A DNA stretch of 64,000 nucleotides, from assembly GCF_900637305.1 (NCBI RefSeq), contig NZ_LR134365.1:1542501-1606500 (forward strand), given 5' to 3'. Source of the DNA: Cardiobacterium hominis. GTDB lineage: Bacteria > Pseudomonadota > Gammaproteobacteria > Cardiobacteriales > Cardiobacteriaceae. A program made the position numbers and the translations under genes. The notes under the pieces were generated by a model that did no database searches, was not told where the DNA came from, and saw nothing but the letters and a program-made list of their open reading frames with translations. Within the stretch, counting starts at the first letter, position 1, and every line of letters starts with the position of its first letter. This document shows positions 37,468 through 46,882 of the stretch, one piece after another.

Positions 37468-37842
37468 TTATTGCGCATTCTGTTCTTCCAGTTTGTGCAG
37501 GATGGCGGTGAGTACCGCTTCTGTCTGTTGCAAGACTTCGTTGTTCCAAAACCGCAATACGGTGAGACCATGTTGTTGCAGGTGGCGAGTACGCTGCGCG
37601 TCGTAAGCGGTCTGTTCAGTGTGTTGTCCGCCGTCAATTTCGATCACCAGCTTTGCTTCGAGACAGACGAAATCAAGTATGTATGTACCCAACGGCTGCT
37701 GACGGCGGAATTTGTACCCGGCCAACCGCTTGCCGCGCAGATGCCGCCAGAGGCGCTGTTCGGCAAGGGTCATGTTTTGCCGTAATTGTCGTCCGTTAGC
37801 GGTGATTTGCGGGTTGGCGTAGGTAAAGAGGCGGTTGGTCAT
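37468..37842 (-). CDS. DUF559 family endonuclease-like protein
   Basis: 124 residues, of the very-short-patch-repair-like DUF559 family with a PD-(D/E)XK nuclease fold. MTLAEQRLWRHLRGKRLAGYKFRRQQPLG (in part), then DFVCLEAKLVIEIDGGQH with the acidic catalytic residues, and VLRFWNNEV at the end. Cellular role is unknown. The start at 37840-37842 matches family length; the longer frame would run into repeat DNA. It interrupts the cit cluster and is flanked by similar repeat DNA on both sides, as if it had arrived as a small cassette. Confidence 0.87.
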   Translation of the reverse strand: MTNRLFTYANPQITANGRQLRQNMTLAEQRLWRHLRGKRLAGYKFRRQQPLGTYILDFVCLEAKLVIEIDGGQHTEQTAYDAQRTRHLQQHGLTVLRFWNNEVLQQTEAVLTAILHKLEEQNAQ

Positions 37843-37858
37843 GGTGTTTGGTTTACTG

Positions 37859-37925
37859 ACTATTTGACAGCGAGGTATGCGGACGAACCCCACCCCCGTC
37901 CCCTCCCCCACGGGGGGAGGGGGGA
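37859..37925 (+). repeat. C/G-rich hairpin repeat, right direct-repeat half
   Basis: ATGCGGACGAACCCCAC followed by CCCGTCCCCTCCCCCACG/GGGGGAGGGG. It matches 37269-37331 with scattered differences, in the same orientation. Confidence 0.75.
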
Positions 37926-37969
37926 AATCGCGGCGGAGTACGGGCAACGGTTGCCGGGTTTGGCAGTAC

Positions 37970-38006
37970 GTTTACATACACTTGAGCGCTCAAGGTGTAT
38001 GTAAAC
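37970..38006 (+). repeat. Palindromic repeat, copy 4 (nearly perfect)
   Basis: GTTTACATACA, core CTTGAGCGCTCAAG, one G, then TGTATGTAAAC. It is the most symmetric copy of the family, between two C/G-rich hairpins in the citF-DUF559 gap. Confidence 0.9.
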
Positions 38007-38040
38007 GAAGCGCTGCCCGACACCACGGGCGTGCCGTCAG

Positions 38041-38080
38041 TAACCCCACCCCCGTCCCCTCCCCCACAGGGGGAGGGGGG
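38041..38080 (+). repeat. C/G-rich hairpin repeat downstream of citF
   Basis: TAACCCCACCCCCGTCCCCT then CCCCCACAGGGGGAGGGGGG, the same unit as at 37886-37925. Confidence 0.75.
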
Positions 38081-38120
38081 AATCGCGGTGCGACCGCCCC
38101 ATGGGAGAGGGAGGCTTGCT

Positions 38121-39626
38121 TCAATCCGCCACCTGATAGACGGTGTCGATGACGCTGCCGTCGCGGTAGCGCACGATGGCAACCGGTTTGTCGGTGAAGC
38201 GGATTTTTTCCGGTTTGCCGGTGAGTGCGATGGCGCGCTGGTACAGGTCTTCTATCGTCGTCAGTTCAACCCCGGCGTCGCGCAGGCGTTGTGCCAGTTG
38301 CGGGCGGCGCGGGTTGACGGCGATGCCGTGGTCGGTGATGAGGATGTCGATGTGTTCGCCGGGGGTGATGCAGGTGATGACTTCGTCAACCACGGTCGGG
38401 ATGCGACCGCGTACCAGCGGGGCGACGATGATGGCGAGGCGGGCATTGGCGGCGGTATCGCAGTGGCCGCCGGATGCGCCGCGCAGGACGCCGTCTGAAC
38501 CGGTCAGGACGTTGACGTTGAAGCCGGTATCGATTTCGAGCGCGCTCAGGACGACGACGTCGAGTTGTTCGACCGATGCGCCTTTGGAGCCGTAGTTGGC
38601 GTACTGGTTGGCGCTGATTTCGATGTGGTTCGGGTTGCGCGCCAAGGATTTGGCGGCGTCGGCGTCAAAGCTCTGTACGTCCAGCAGTTTTTTGATGAGC
38701 CCTTTTTCGTGCAACTGCACCATGGTGGCGGTGATGCCGCCGAGGCCGAAGCTGGCGGTGATGTTGTCGCGGCGCATTTTGTCTTCGAGGAAGCGGGTGA
38801 CAGCGAGTGAGGCGCCGCCGGTGCCGGTTTGTAGCGAGAAGCCGTCGTAGAAGTAGCCGGATTTGGCGATGACTTCGGCGCAGCGGCGGGCGATGAGCAG
38901 TTCGCGCGGGTTGGTGGTCATGCGGGTGGCGTCCGCGCCGATTTTCGCCGGGTCGCCGACAGCTTCGACCGGCACGATGTAATCGACTTCGTCCTGCGCG
39001 ATGCTATGCGGTGCGGTCGGGAAGTCTTCTATCGCTTCGGTGAGCAGTACGACTTTGTCGGCGTATTGCGCGTCGGTCATCGCGTAGCCGAGCGAGCCGC
39101 AGATGCTTTGTCCGTGCTGGCCGTTGGCGTTGCCGAAGCGGTCGCAGACCGGCACGCCGAGGAAGGCGACGTCGATTTTCAGCTCGCCGCTTTTGACGAG
39201 GTGGACGCGGCCGCCGTGCGAGTGGATTTGTACCGGCTCTTTGAGGATGCCGGCGGAGATGGCGTCGGCGAGTTTGCCGCGCAGGCCGGAGGAGTAGAGT
39301 TTGCTGACCACGCCGTTTTTGATGTGCTCCACCAGCGGCGCGTGTACGCCAGTGAGCGAGCTGGAGGCGACGGTGAGGTTCTTGAAGCCCATTTTTGCAA
39401 GGACGTCCATCACCATGTTGACGGTGTAGTCGCCGCCGCGGAAGCCGTGGTGGAAGGAGACGGTCATGCCGTCCTTGAGGCCGCAGGCGCGTACCGCGTC
39501 TTCGATGCTGGCCAGCACTTTGCGCGGCTCGCGTTCGCCGAAGACGACTTTTTTCTCGCGGACTTCGAAGGGTTTGAGGTTATTGGCTGCGGCGAGTCCG
39601 CCTTTGACCCGTTGTTCTCTGTTCAT
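38121..39626 (-). CDS. citF: Citrate lyase alpha subunit (citrate CoA-transferase)
   Basis: Swaps acetyl for citrate on the acyl carrier subunit; 501 residues (family about 510). RKVLASIEDAVRACGLKDGMTVSFHHGFRGGDYTVN (in part), SSGLRGKLADAISAGIL and LRGASGGHCDTAANARL are family blocks. It starts 2 bases after the citE stop, with GGGAGGAA inside citE as ribosome site. Confidence 0.95.
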   Translation of the reverse strand: MNREQRVKGGLAAANNLKPFEVREKKVVFGEREPRKVLASIEDAVRACGLKDGMTVSFHHGFRGGDYTVNMVMDVLAKMGFKNLTVASSSLTGVHAPLVEHIKNGVVSKLYSSGLRGKLADAISAGILKEPVQIHSHGGRVHLVKSGELKIDVAFLGVPVCDRFGNANGQHGQSICGSLGYAMTDAQYADKVVLLTEAIEDFPTAPHSIAQDEVDYIVPVEAVGDPAKIGADATRMTTNPRELLIARRCAEVIAKSGYFYDGFSLQTGTGGASLAVTRFLEDKMRRDNITASFGLGGITATMVQLHEKGLIKKLLDVQSFDADAAKSLARNPNHIEISANQYANYGSKGASVEQLDVVVLSALEIDTGFNVNVLTGSDGVLRGASGGHCDTAANARLAIIVAPLVRGRIPTVVDEVITCITPGEHIDILITDHGIAVNPRRPQLAQRLRDAGVELTTIEDLYQRAIALTGKPEKIRFTDKPVAIVRYRDGSVIDTVYQVAD

Positions 39627-39628
39627 GT

Positions 39629-40507
39629 TTATTCCTCCCGGATTCCAGATGCGGCGGCGCGTTGCAGCACCAGTTTGGCGCGCTCGATGATGGGGCTATC
39701 GACCATTTTGCCGTTGAGCGAGACGACGCCGGAGCCGTTGCGTTCGGCTTCTTCAGCGGCGGCAATGACCCGTTCGGCGTGATCGACTTCTTTTTGCGTC
39801 GGCGCGAACAGGTTGTGAATCAGCACAATCTGGTTCGGGTTAATCAGCGACTTGCCATCAAAGCCGAGCTGCTTGATGAGCGATGCTTCGCGCAGGAAGC
39901 CTTCCTCGTTGCGCGCGTCGGAATAAACGGTATCAAACGCCATCAGGCCGTTGGCGCGGGCGGCGTGCAGGATGCTGCTGCGCGCAAACAGCAATTCAAT
40001 GCCATCCGGCGAGCGCTCCGTTTTCATGTTGCGCACATAATCTTCCGCGCCCAGCGCAATGCCCATCAGGCGCGGCGAGGCCTTGGCGATGTCGTTCACC
40101 GCGAGAATGCCCTGTGCGGATTCAATCGCGGCGAGCAACTGCGTACTGCCGACGGCGCGGCCGCAGGCTTTTTCGATTTCGGTAATGGCGGCGTCCATGT
40201 CGATAATGTCCTGCGCGCTGTCAGTTTTCGGCAGGCGGACAATGTCCGTACCCGCGCGTACCACCGCGTTCAAATCCAGCAGACCAAACTCGGAGGCGAG
40301 CGGATTGACGCGCACCACCGTTTCCAGCTCGCGATAGAGCGGGTGTTGCAGGGCGTGCGCGACCAGCATCCGTGCGGTGTCCTTCTCGGCGAGCGCGACC
40401 GAATCTTCCAGGTCAAACATGATGGAATCGGGCTTGTAAATAAAGGTATTGCTGATCATCGCCGCGTTCGCGCCCGGCACGAACAACATACTTCTGCGCA
40501 GTTTCAT
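39629..40507 (-). CDS. citE: Citrate lyase beta subunit (citryl-ACP lyase)
   Basis: Cleaves citryl-ACP to acetyl-ACP and oxaloacetate; 292 residues. [29 protein letters not shown] (metal Asp/Glu), [12 protein letters not shown] and [12 protein letters not shown] define the HpcH/HpaI-type TIM barrel. The start codon at 40505-40507 overlaps the citD stop (ATGA). An upstream GTG-type extension is rejected. Confidence 0.95.
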   Translation of the reverse strand: MKLRRSMLFVPGANAAMISNTFIYKPDSIMFDLEDSVALAEKDTARMLVAHALQHPLYRELETVVRVNPLASEFGLLDLNAVVRAGTDIVRLPKTDSAQDIIDMDAAITEIEKACGRAVGSTQLLAAIESAQGILAVNDIAKASPRLMGIALGAEDYVRNMKTERSPDGIELLFARSSILHAARANGLMAFDTVYSDARNEEGFLREASLIKQLGFDGKSLINPNQIVLIHNLFAPTQKEVDHAERVIAAAEEAERNGSGVVSLNGKMVDSPIIERAKLVLQRAAASGIREE

Positions 40508-40794
40508 AGCACTTTCCCCCAATCGACCGGTTCATCGGTAGCGCGCAACAGCGCCGCTTTCAGCCGCGCGCGCAGCACACAATCGAGCGCGCCGCGGTCT
40601 TCCAGCTTGAGCGCGACCGCGGTCACGCCCAACTGCGCCAGCACCTCGTGCACGGTGGCGCGGATTTGTGCGTCGAACTGCTTGCCGACGCTGCTGTTTA
40701 CTTCCAGCGACACGCCGGAAGCGGCGGGCGCGACATAGACCATGACATCGCTGGACTCGACCGTCCCGGCGACACTCTCTTTACGGATTAGCAT
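40504..40794 (-). CDS. citD: Citrate lyase acyl carrier protein (gamma subunit)
   Basis: Small carrier that bears the phosphoribosyl-dephospho-CoA arm on a Ser; 96 residues. [15 protein letters not shown] near residue 10 holds the modified Ser14. It is first gene of the visible cit operon. No citC (citrate lyase ligase) lies upstream; the next gene is a divergent transaldolase. Confidence 0.94.
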   Translation of the reverse strand: MLIRKESVAGTVESSDVMVYVAPAASGVSLEVNSSVGKQFDAQIRATVHEVLAQLGVTAVALKLEDRGALDCVLRARLKAALLRATDEPVDWGKVL

Positions 40795-41026
40795 ACGAAC
40801 ACCTCCTCTCAGGCTGGTTGCAAAGCGCATGGCCGCCCGGAAACGTCCGGTGCGGCAAAAAGTCGCGCTATCTTAGAGAAATTAAAAAATGATGACAATC
40901 GCGAATCGTCGCTGTTGCGACATCTCCAGCCTAACAGACTGATTTTGCGACAGGCGTGAGCGTTACTGGCGGCGAAAAAACGCGGCTTTGTATAATGCCG
41001 CCTCCACCCCGAACCGGAGCCTCATC
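40795..41026. promoter_or_regulatory. Divergent citD / transaldolase promoter region
   Basis: A perfect TATAAT at 40991-40996 serves the rightward transaldolase gene (no good -35). TTGCGACA occurs at 40914-40920 (as TTGCGACA) and again at 40945-40952, 31 bases apart; these may be operator half-sites or chance. No coding frame. Confidence 0.45.
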
Positions 41027-41677
41027 ATGTACCTCGACAGCGCCGATCCTGCCGCCATTGCCCGCTACCAGCCGCTGGGCATCCTCAAAGGCATCACCAC
41101 CAACCCGACCATCCTGAAAAAACAGGGCGGCGCGCGCGAGGCACAACTTGCTGCCATCCTCACCAAGCGTCCGCCGCTCTTGTTCGTGCAAGTCCTCGGC
41201 GCGACCGCCGCCGATATGCTTCGCGACTATCACCACATCCTCGCCAATTTCCCCGACGACCCGCTGGGTTTCAAAATTCCGGTGAACCACGCCGGATTGG
41301 AAGCCATCGCGGCGATGCGCGCGCACCGCCTCGACCTGCCGCTGCTCGGTACCGCCATTTACAGCGCCGAACAAGCCATCCTGGCGGGTATCGCTGGCTG
41401 TGACTTCGTCGCGCCCTACATCAACCGCATGGAAAACAACGCCATTGACCCCTATGCCGTCATCGCCAGCACCCGCCGCTACTACGACAATCACGCCATT
41501 CCCTGCCAAATCATGGGCGCGAGCTTCAAAAATACCCAACAAATCCTGCACGCGCTGGACGCTGGCGCGCATACCTGCACCCTCCCGCCCGACTTACTGC
41601 ACGCGATGCTGGAAAAACCGCTGGTCGAAGCGGCGATACGGGCATTTAATGCCGATGGTGGAGCGGGAAGTGCCTAA
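41027..41677 (+). CDS. Transaldolase / fructose-6-phosphate aldolase-like
   Basis: Class I aldolase of the short transaldolase (FSA/TalC) family, 216 residues. MYLDSADPAAIARY, GITTNPTILKKQGG, FKIPVNHAGLEAI with the Schiff-base Lys (about residue 83) and GTAIYSAEQAILAG are typical. It works in sugar phosphate carbon exchange; sequence does not settle transaldolase against F6P aldolase. It is single-gene, divergent from the cit operon. Confidence 0.9.
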   Translation: MYLDSADPAAIARYQPLGILKGITTNPTILKKQGGAREAQLAAILTKRPPLLFVQVLGATAADMLRDYHHILANFPDDPLGFKIPVNHAGLEAIAAMRAHRLDLPLLGTAIYSAEQAILAGIAGCDFVAPYINRMENNAIDPYAVIASTRRYYDNHAIPCQIMGASFKNTQQILHALDAGAHTCTLPPDLLHAMLEKPLVEAAIRAFNADGGAGSA

Positions 41678-41778
41678 GTTTAGGAATGGGGCAACAGCGC
41701 TACTCCCTCTGGGGCAGAATTGGGTTTGCTGACTATTACCGCCGATGCCACAGATTCCAAAAGCCATCCTGAAAAATC

Positions 41779-42366
41779 ATGAACCCCGAACTCCTTGACC
41801 CGCAACGCTGGCTACAATATGCCGCCAAATATCCGCTGCTGGCATTGCTCGCCCTCATCTGGGCAGGTTTTATTCTGGACCTGCTGACGTTCAGAAAGCT
41901 GCGCAATTTCCTCGGCATTCGCCCGCGTCGTTTTCTTTATTTGCCGACCATATTCACTGCGCCGTTTTTTCATGTGGATGGGGCGCATCTGCTTTCCAAC
42001 AGTATTCCTCTCGCCATTATGGGTTTTTTAAGCGCCAACTTACTGCCGCTGCCAAAATATCTGCTCCTACTGCTGATTGCCGCCACGGGGAGCGGTTTCG
42101 GCGTGTGGCTGTTCGGGCGCAATGCCATCATGCTTGGCGCTTCGGGATTGGTCTTTGCCCTGTTTGGCTTTTTGCTCGCCAATGCCGCTTTTATTCATGA
42201 TCAATGGGCGCTCTTTTCGGCGATTGCGGCTTTTTTGCTTTATGGCGGTCTGTTGTTGTCTTTATTCAAGCATCAACCGCAAGTTTCCTGGGCGGCGCAT
42301 ATTTGGGGTTTTGCTTCGGGGATTCTCGCCGCGTGGTGGTTTGCGGGTGCGCCGTTGCCGCGTTAG
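41779..42366 (+). CDS. Rhomboid family intramembrane serine protease
   Basis: 195 residues with about six transmembrane segments. GASGLVFALFG carries the nucleophile Ser, and AAHIWGFASG the catalytic His. HLLSNSIPLAIMG is the conserved second-helix region. It cuts membrane proteins within the bilayer; its substrate is unknown. It stands alone with a terminator after it. Confidence 0.92.
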   Translation: MNPELLDPQRWLQYAAKYPLLALLALIWAGFILDLLTFRKLRNFLGIRPRRFLYLPTIFTAPFFHVDGAHLLSNSIPLAIMGFLSANLLPLPKYLLLLLIAATGSGFGVWLFGRNAIMLGASGLVFALFGFLLANAAFIHDQWALFSAIAAFLLYGGLLLSLFKHQPQVSWAAHIWGFASGILAAWWFAGAPLPR

Positions 42367-42373
42367 CGTGTAT

Positions 42374-42402
42374 AAAAACGGCCGGATTTTCCGGCCTTTT
42401 TT
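42374..42402 (+). terminator. Terminator after the rhomboid gene
   Basis: Stem AAAACGGCCGG / CCGGCCTTTT with T tract; it also lies at the end of the convergent gene at 42401. Confidence 0.87.
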
Positions 42403-43318
42403 AGGTCTGTGTTTTTTTCGGTGGCGGGACGGGGATGAAGGGGTTTTCGCCGTTTCGCACCAGCGCGAGGAATTGTGCCGGGGAGAATTTGCCGCGCTCA
42501 TAGTTTTCCGGGCGCAGCATTTTGGCGGAGTGTTTGTAGTAGTGCCAGAACCAGCCGTTGTTGCCGCCGCTGATGCTGTCATCGAGCGGGATTTTTTGGC
42601 TGCCGTCGAATTTCGCCGGATGGTAGCCGATGTCGCCGCTTTCGATGTGGATGTAGTCGGGGCTGTCGGCTTCGCGCGGCATGGCGTGTTCTTGTGAGAG
42701 GAGGTAGGGCGCGCGGATTTTGCCCGCGATGTGCAGGGTGCCCTGGTTACCCGCGCCGCTGATGCCGAGCGCGCTGTCAAGGTCGCCGAGGATTTCGAAG
42801 TGGCCATCGGCGGAGTGGAGGTAGTCGGCCTGGACGTTGCCGCTGACAGAGAGGTTGAGCGCGGCGTCGTCCAGCAGCGCGCCTTGCAGGGTGAGGTTGC
42901 CGTCGATGATGATGTGGTTGCGGTAGGCGGCGGCGTGCAGTTCGGCGGCTTGTTGTTGCAGCCAGGCGCTGTTGAGGTCGCCGTTCAGGGTGAGGTCGCC
43001 GTGGTAGATGAGAACGGGGGCGCTGTCATCGTCGTAGTGGTCGGCGATTTGGCTGCCGGGGCGGTCGCCGTAGCGCGCGATGGCTTCTTGTGCGCTGATG
43101 AGGATTTTCGGCGGGATGTGTTCGGCGGCGGCGCGGGTTTTCAGGGTTTGCAGCGCTGCTTGGATTTTTTTGTGGATGCGTTCGGCTTTTTGTAGCAGTT
43201 TTTTTTCGAGCGCGCCGGGGAGGTAGATTTTTTGGCTTTCGTCGCGGGCAATGAAGGGCAGGACGATGAGGATGAGGGTGATGAAGCCGACAAAGAGGTA
43301 AACGGGCAGGTATTTCAT
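42401..43318 (-). CDS. Membrane-anchored protein of unknown function
   Basis: 305 residues. One N-terminal transmembrane segment (LPVYLFVGFITLILIVLPF), a helical stretch (about 35-75), then a beta-rich region with spaced repeats like DLTLNGDLN, NLTLQGALL, NLSVSGNVQ and GTLHIAGKI. This recalls polymer-forming/bactofilin-type beta helices. No function is assigned. It follows purA in the same direction. The ATG at 43316-43318 opens at the membrane segment. Confidence 0.7.
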   Translation of the reverse strand: MKYLPVYLFVGFITLILIVLPFIARDESQKIYLPGALEKKLLQKAERIHKKIQAALQTLKTRAAAEHIPPKILISAQEAIARYGDRPGSQIADHYDDDSAPVLIYHGDLTLNGDLNSAWLQQQAAELHAAAYRNHIIIDGNLTLQGALLDDAALNLSVSGNVQADYLHSADGHFEILGDLDSALGISGAGNQGTLHIAGKIRAPYLLSQEHAMPREADSPDYIHIESGDIGYHPAKFDGSQKIPLDDSISGGNNGWFWHYYKHSAKMLRPENYERGKFSPAQFLALVRNGENPFIPVPPPKKTQT

Positions 43319-43441
43319 GCGGTCGTTCCGGGGTGGTGGGGCGCGGTGGTTCGGCAGCGGCAATGCGGCGGGTAAGCCACCCCGCGGACTTGCACGGTCC
43401 ATGCAAGTCTCCTCTCCCCGGAGGGAGCGCGGGGCGGGTGT

Positions 43442-44749
<1,308 letters not shown>

Positions 44750-44835
44750 TTAAGTGGTGGGGAATGCGGTGGGTAGTTTACCTTCGGGGAAGTAGTGGTG
44801 TATTCACGGATGCGGCAGCCTTCATCCGAGATTTG

Positions 44836-45225
44836 TCAGTTTGTAAATCTGAGCAGGTATCCATTGGGGTCTTGGATGAGGAATTCTATTTGTTCTTCCG
44901 CGATGCCATTGACCAGATAGGTGCTTTTTGTAAGTTCTCGGTAAATGTCCATTTGTCCGTTTTTAACGGTTTCATAGAGCGCTTCAACGTTCTCAACGGC
45001 GATGGATAGGTTTATTCCTCGCCCTAACGGGTATTCCAATGCACCAGTGTTCCAGCCTTTGTCATGGATTTGTTCAAACATGAATTGGCTATCCTCGAAT
45101 GACATGAAGACAAAGTTTTCTTCGGCTCGTTCATATTCTATTTTGAACCCCAGTTTTTTATAGAAGTCTTTGGTCTGGCTTATGTCAAACACGGACAATT
45201 CCGGTATCAGTTTGTTAAAGTTCAT
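44836..45225 (-). CDS. VOC family protein (glyoxalase/bleomycin-resistance fold)
   Basis: 129 residues. LIPELSVFDISQTKDFYKKLG at the start and NGYLLRFTN at the end are hallmarks of the vicinal-oxygen-chelate fold, resembling bleomycin-binding proteins. Function is not determined. The gene is AT-richer than its neighbours and sits inside the otherwise conserved DUF2065-purA junction, suggesting insertion. Confidence 0.85.
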   Translation of the reverse strand: MNFNKLIPELSVFDISQTKDFYKKLGFKIEYERAEENFVFMSFEDSQFMFEQIHDKGWNTGALEYPLGRGINLSIAVENVEALYETVKNGQMDIYRELTKSTYLVNGIAEEQIEFLIQDPNGYLLRFTN

Positions 45226-45330
45226 GGCAATGTTTTTATCAATACGGATGGGTTTTTATCGGTTGCCTGGTATTTCTTGTTTGCAGGCCATTGCAAAGGT
45301 GGGGCAGGGACGGGTGATTATGGGGTGTTT

Positions 45331-45531
45331 CTAGTGCGCGAGCCATAGTAGCAGGGCGACGATGAGGATAGCGGTGGCGGCCATGCCGAGGCCGATGCGG
45401 CGCAGGGCGCTGTCTGGCAGTTCGCCCAGTTGGTGCATGGTGCGGCGCCAGACGGCAGGGGCGATGCCAATCAGCGCGCCTTCGCAGAGGAGCATGAGGG
45501 CGAGTGCCAGCCACCAAGTGGTCATGTTCAT
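45331..45531 (-). CDS. DUF2065 small membrane protein (YjeT-like)
   Basis: About 66 residues, two transmembrane helices (TTWWLALALMLLCEGALIGI and ILIVALLLWLAH). The Arg/Gln/Leu-rich middle (WRRTMHQLGELPDSALRRIGL) is characteristic of DUF2065. It lies between hflC and purA, the same place as yjeT in E. coli, which supports both the call and the gene order. Start at MNMTTWW. Confidence 0.85.
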   Translation of the reverse strand: MNMTTWWLALALMLLCEGALIGIAPAVWRRTMHQLGELPDSALRRIGLGMAATAILIVALLLWLAH

Positions 45532-45597
45532 GGGATTCGGCCAGTAGCGGGTGGCATGGGAAGATGGCGGTGCGTCAAGGCGCACGCTATGGGGCTG

Positions 45598-45633
45598 TTT
45601 ACATACACCTGAGCGCTCAGGGTGTATGTAAAT
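45598..45633 (+). repeat. Palindromic repeat, copy 5
   Basis: TTTACATACACC, core TGAGCGCTCA, then GGGTGTATGTAAAT. It is located in the hflC-DUF2065 gap, next to C/G-rich hairpins. Confidence 0.9.
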
Positions 45634-45679
45634 GAGGATGGCGTAGTTTTTGGGGTTTTGCCGCTGCGCGGTTTATTTG

Positions 45680-45829
45680 CTGCCCCCACCCCAACCCTCC
45701 CCCACGGGGGGAGGGCGCTGTTCCAGTCCCACAGGAGGGAGCTATTTATGTTGTTTTGAATGAGAGTAGTCGCTGCGGGGTTGGTTTGCTGCCCCCACCC
45801 TAACCCTCCCCCACGGGGGAGGGAACCGT
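45680..45829 (+). repeat. C/G-rich hairpin repeats between hflC and DUF2065
   Basis: Two related units, each CTGCCCCCACCC(C/T)AACCC then TCCCCCACGG...GGGGAGGG, at about 45680-45717 and 45790-45828, in the same orientation about 110 bases apart. There is no coding frame between them. Confidence 0.75.
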
Positions 45830-45874
45830 GTACGTTGCACGTCTTGCGTGGGAAGGGGTGAGTGGCTGCGGCGG

Positions 45875-46867
45875 TCATGGCAGCACGGTTTCTTTGTCTT
45901 CTGTTTGTTCGCGGGCGGCGGCTTCTGCCGGGATGACCGGGTCGGCGACGGGCGCGATAGTCGGGGCGGGCAGGGCGGCGGGCGCGGTTTCGGCGTCCAG
46001 CGGGGCGCTGTCTTCGTTGTTCAGGTAGCGGAAGTAGCGGTTGTCCGGTTTGACGATGAGGGTGCTGCCGCCGAGGCTGTCGCGGTAGGCGGTGAGGCTG
46101 CGCCAGTAGCGGTAGAAGTCAAGGTCGGCGCCGTAGGCGGCCGCGTATTGTTTGGCGGCGCTGGCGTCGGCTTCGCCGCGCATGATGTCGGCTTCTTCGC
46201 GTGCTTTGGCGAGGAGTTCGGCGGCTTCGCGTTCGGCGGTGGCGCGGATGACCGAGGATTTTTCTTGGCCGCGCGCGCGGAAGTCTTTGGAGACGCGCTC
46301 GCGTTCGGCGCGCATGCGGTCAAAGACGCGGTCGCGGATTTCGTCGGAGAAGTCCACACGCTTCAGGCGCACGCCGAGGACTTCGATGCCGTAGCGCGCT
46401 TCTGCCTGGCCGGAGATGCGACGGCTTGCCGCGTCCATGATGGTGCCGCGGTCTTGCGAGATGGCTTCTTTGACGGAGCGCTGTACGAATTCACCGCGCA
46501 GGTTTTCTTTGACCATGTTGTCGAGGAGGCGGCTGGCCTGGTCGAAGTTGCCCTGGACGCTGGTGTAGAAGGTGCGGATGTCTTTGATGCGCCATTCGAC
46601 GAAATAGTCCACGATGAGCCATTTTTTTTCGTTGGTCATGAAGCGCTCGGGTTCGACGTCCAGGCGCTGGATGCGGGCGTCGAAGAATTCGACGTTCTGC
46701 ACGAAGGGGACTTTGAATTTGAGTCCGGCTTCGTCGTCGGTGCTGATGAGGCGCGAGAATTGGGTGACGACGGCGATTTGGCGCTCGTTGATGATGTAGG
46801 CGCTGCTGGCGAGGATGATGAGGGCGACCATGATGGCCGCGAGGAGGGCGTTGGTTCTGTGGTTCAT
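45875..46867 (-). CDS. hflC: HflC, FtsH-protease regulator subunit
   Basis: Inner-membrane SPFH/stomatin protein that with HflK surrounds FtsH and limits its proteolysis; 330 residues. One N-terminal membrane helix, then the SPFH domain (VVTQFSRLI, RRISGQAEARYGIEVLGVRLKRVDF in part), and a helical FRAEREREA-like region. The C-terminus has a Pro/Ala-rich extension (about 285-330). The start is 15 bases after the hflK stop. Confidence 0.95.
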   Translation of the reverse strand: MNHRTNALLAAIMVALIILASSAYIINERQIAVVTQFSRLISTDDEAGLKFKVPFVQNVEFFDARIQRLDVEPERFMTNEKKWLIVDYFVEWRIKDIRTFYTSVQGNFDQASRLLDNMVKENLRGEFVQRSVKEAISQDRGTIMDAASRRISGQAEARYGIEVLGVRLKRVDFSDEIRDRVFDRMRAERERVSKDFRARGQEKSSVIRATAEREAAELLAKAREEADIMRGEADASAAKQYAAAYGADLDFYRYWRSLTAYRDSLGGSTLIVKPDNRYFRYLNNEDSAPLDAETAPAALPAPTIAPVADPVIPAEAAAREQTEDKETVLP

Positions 46868-46882
46868 GCGGGTTTCCTGGCG

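Noticed and set aside
38487-38496. GCCGTCTGAA, the neisserial DNA uptake word
   Set aside because: I noticed it once within citF and saw no other copies; the window shows no repeated uptake word by eye, so it is probably chance. I also saw no Haemophilus-type AAGTGCGGT.
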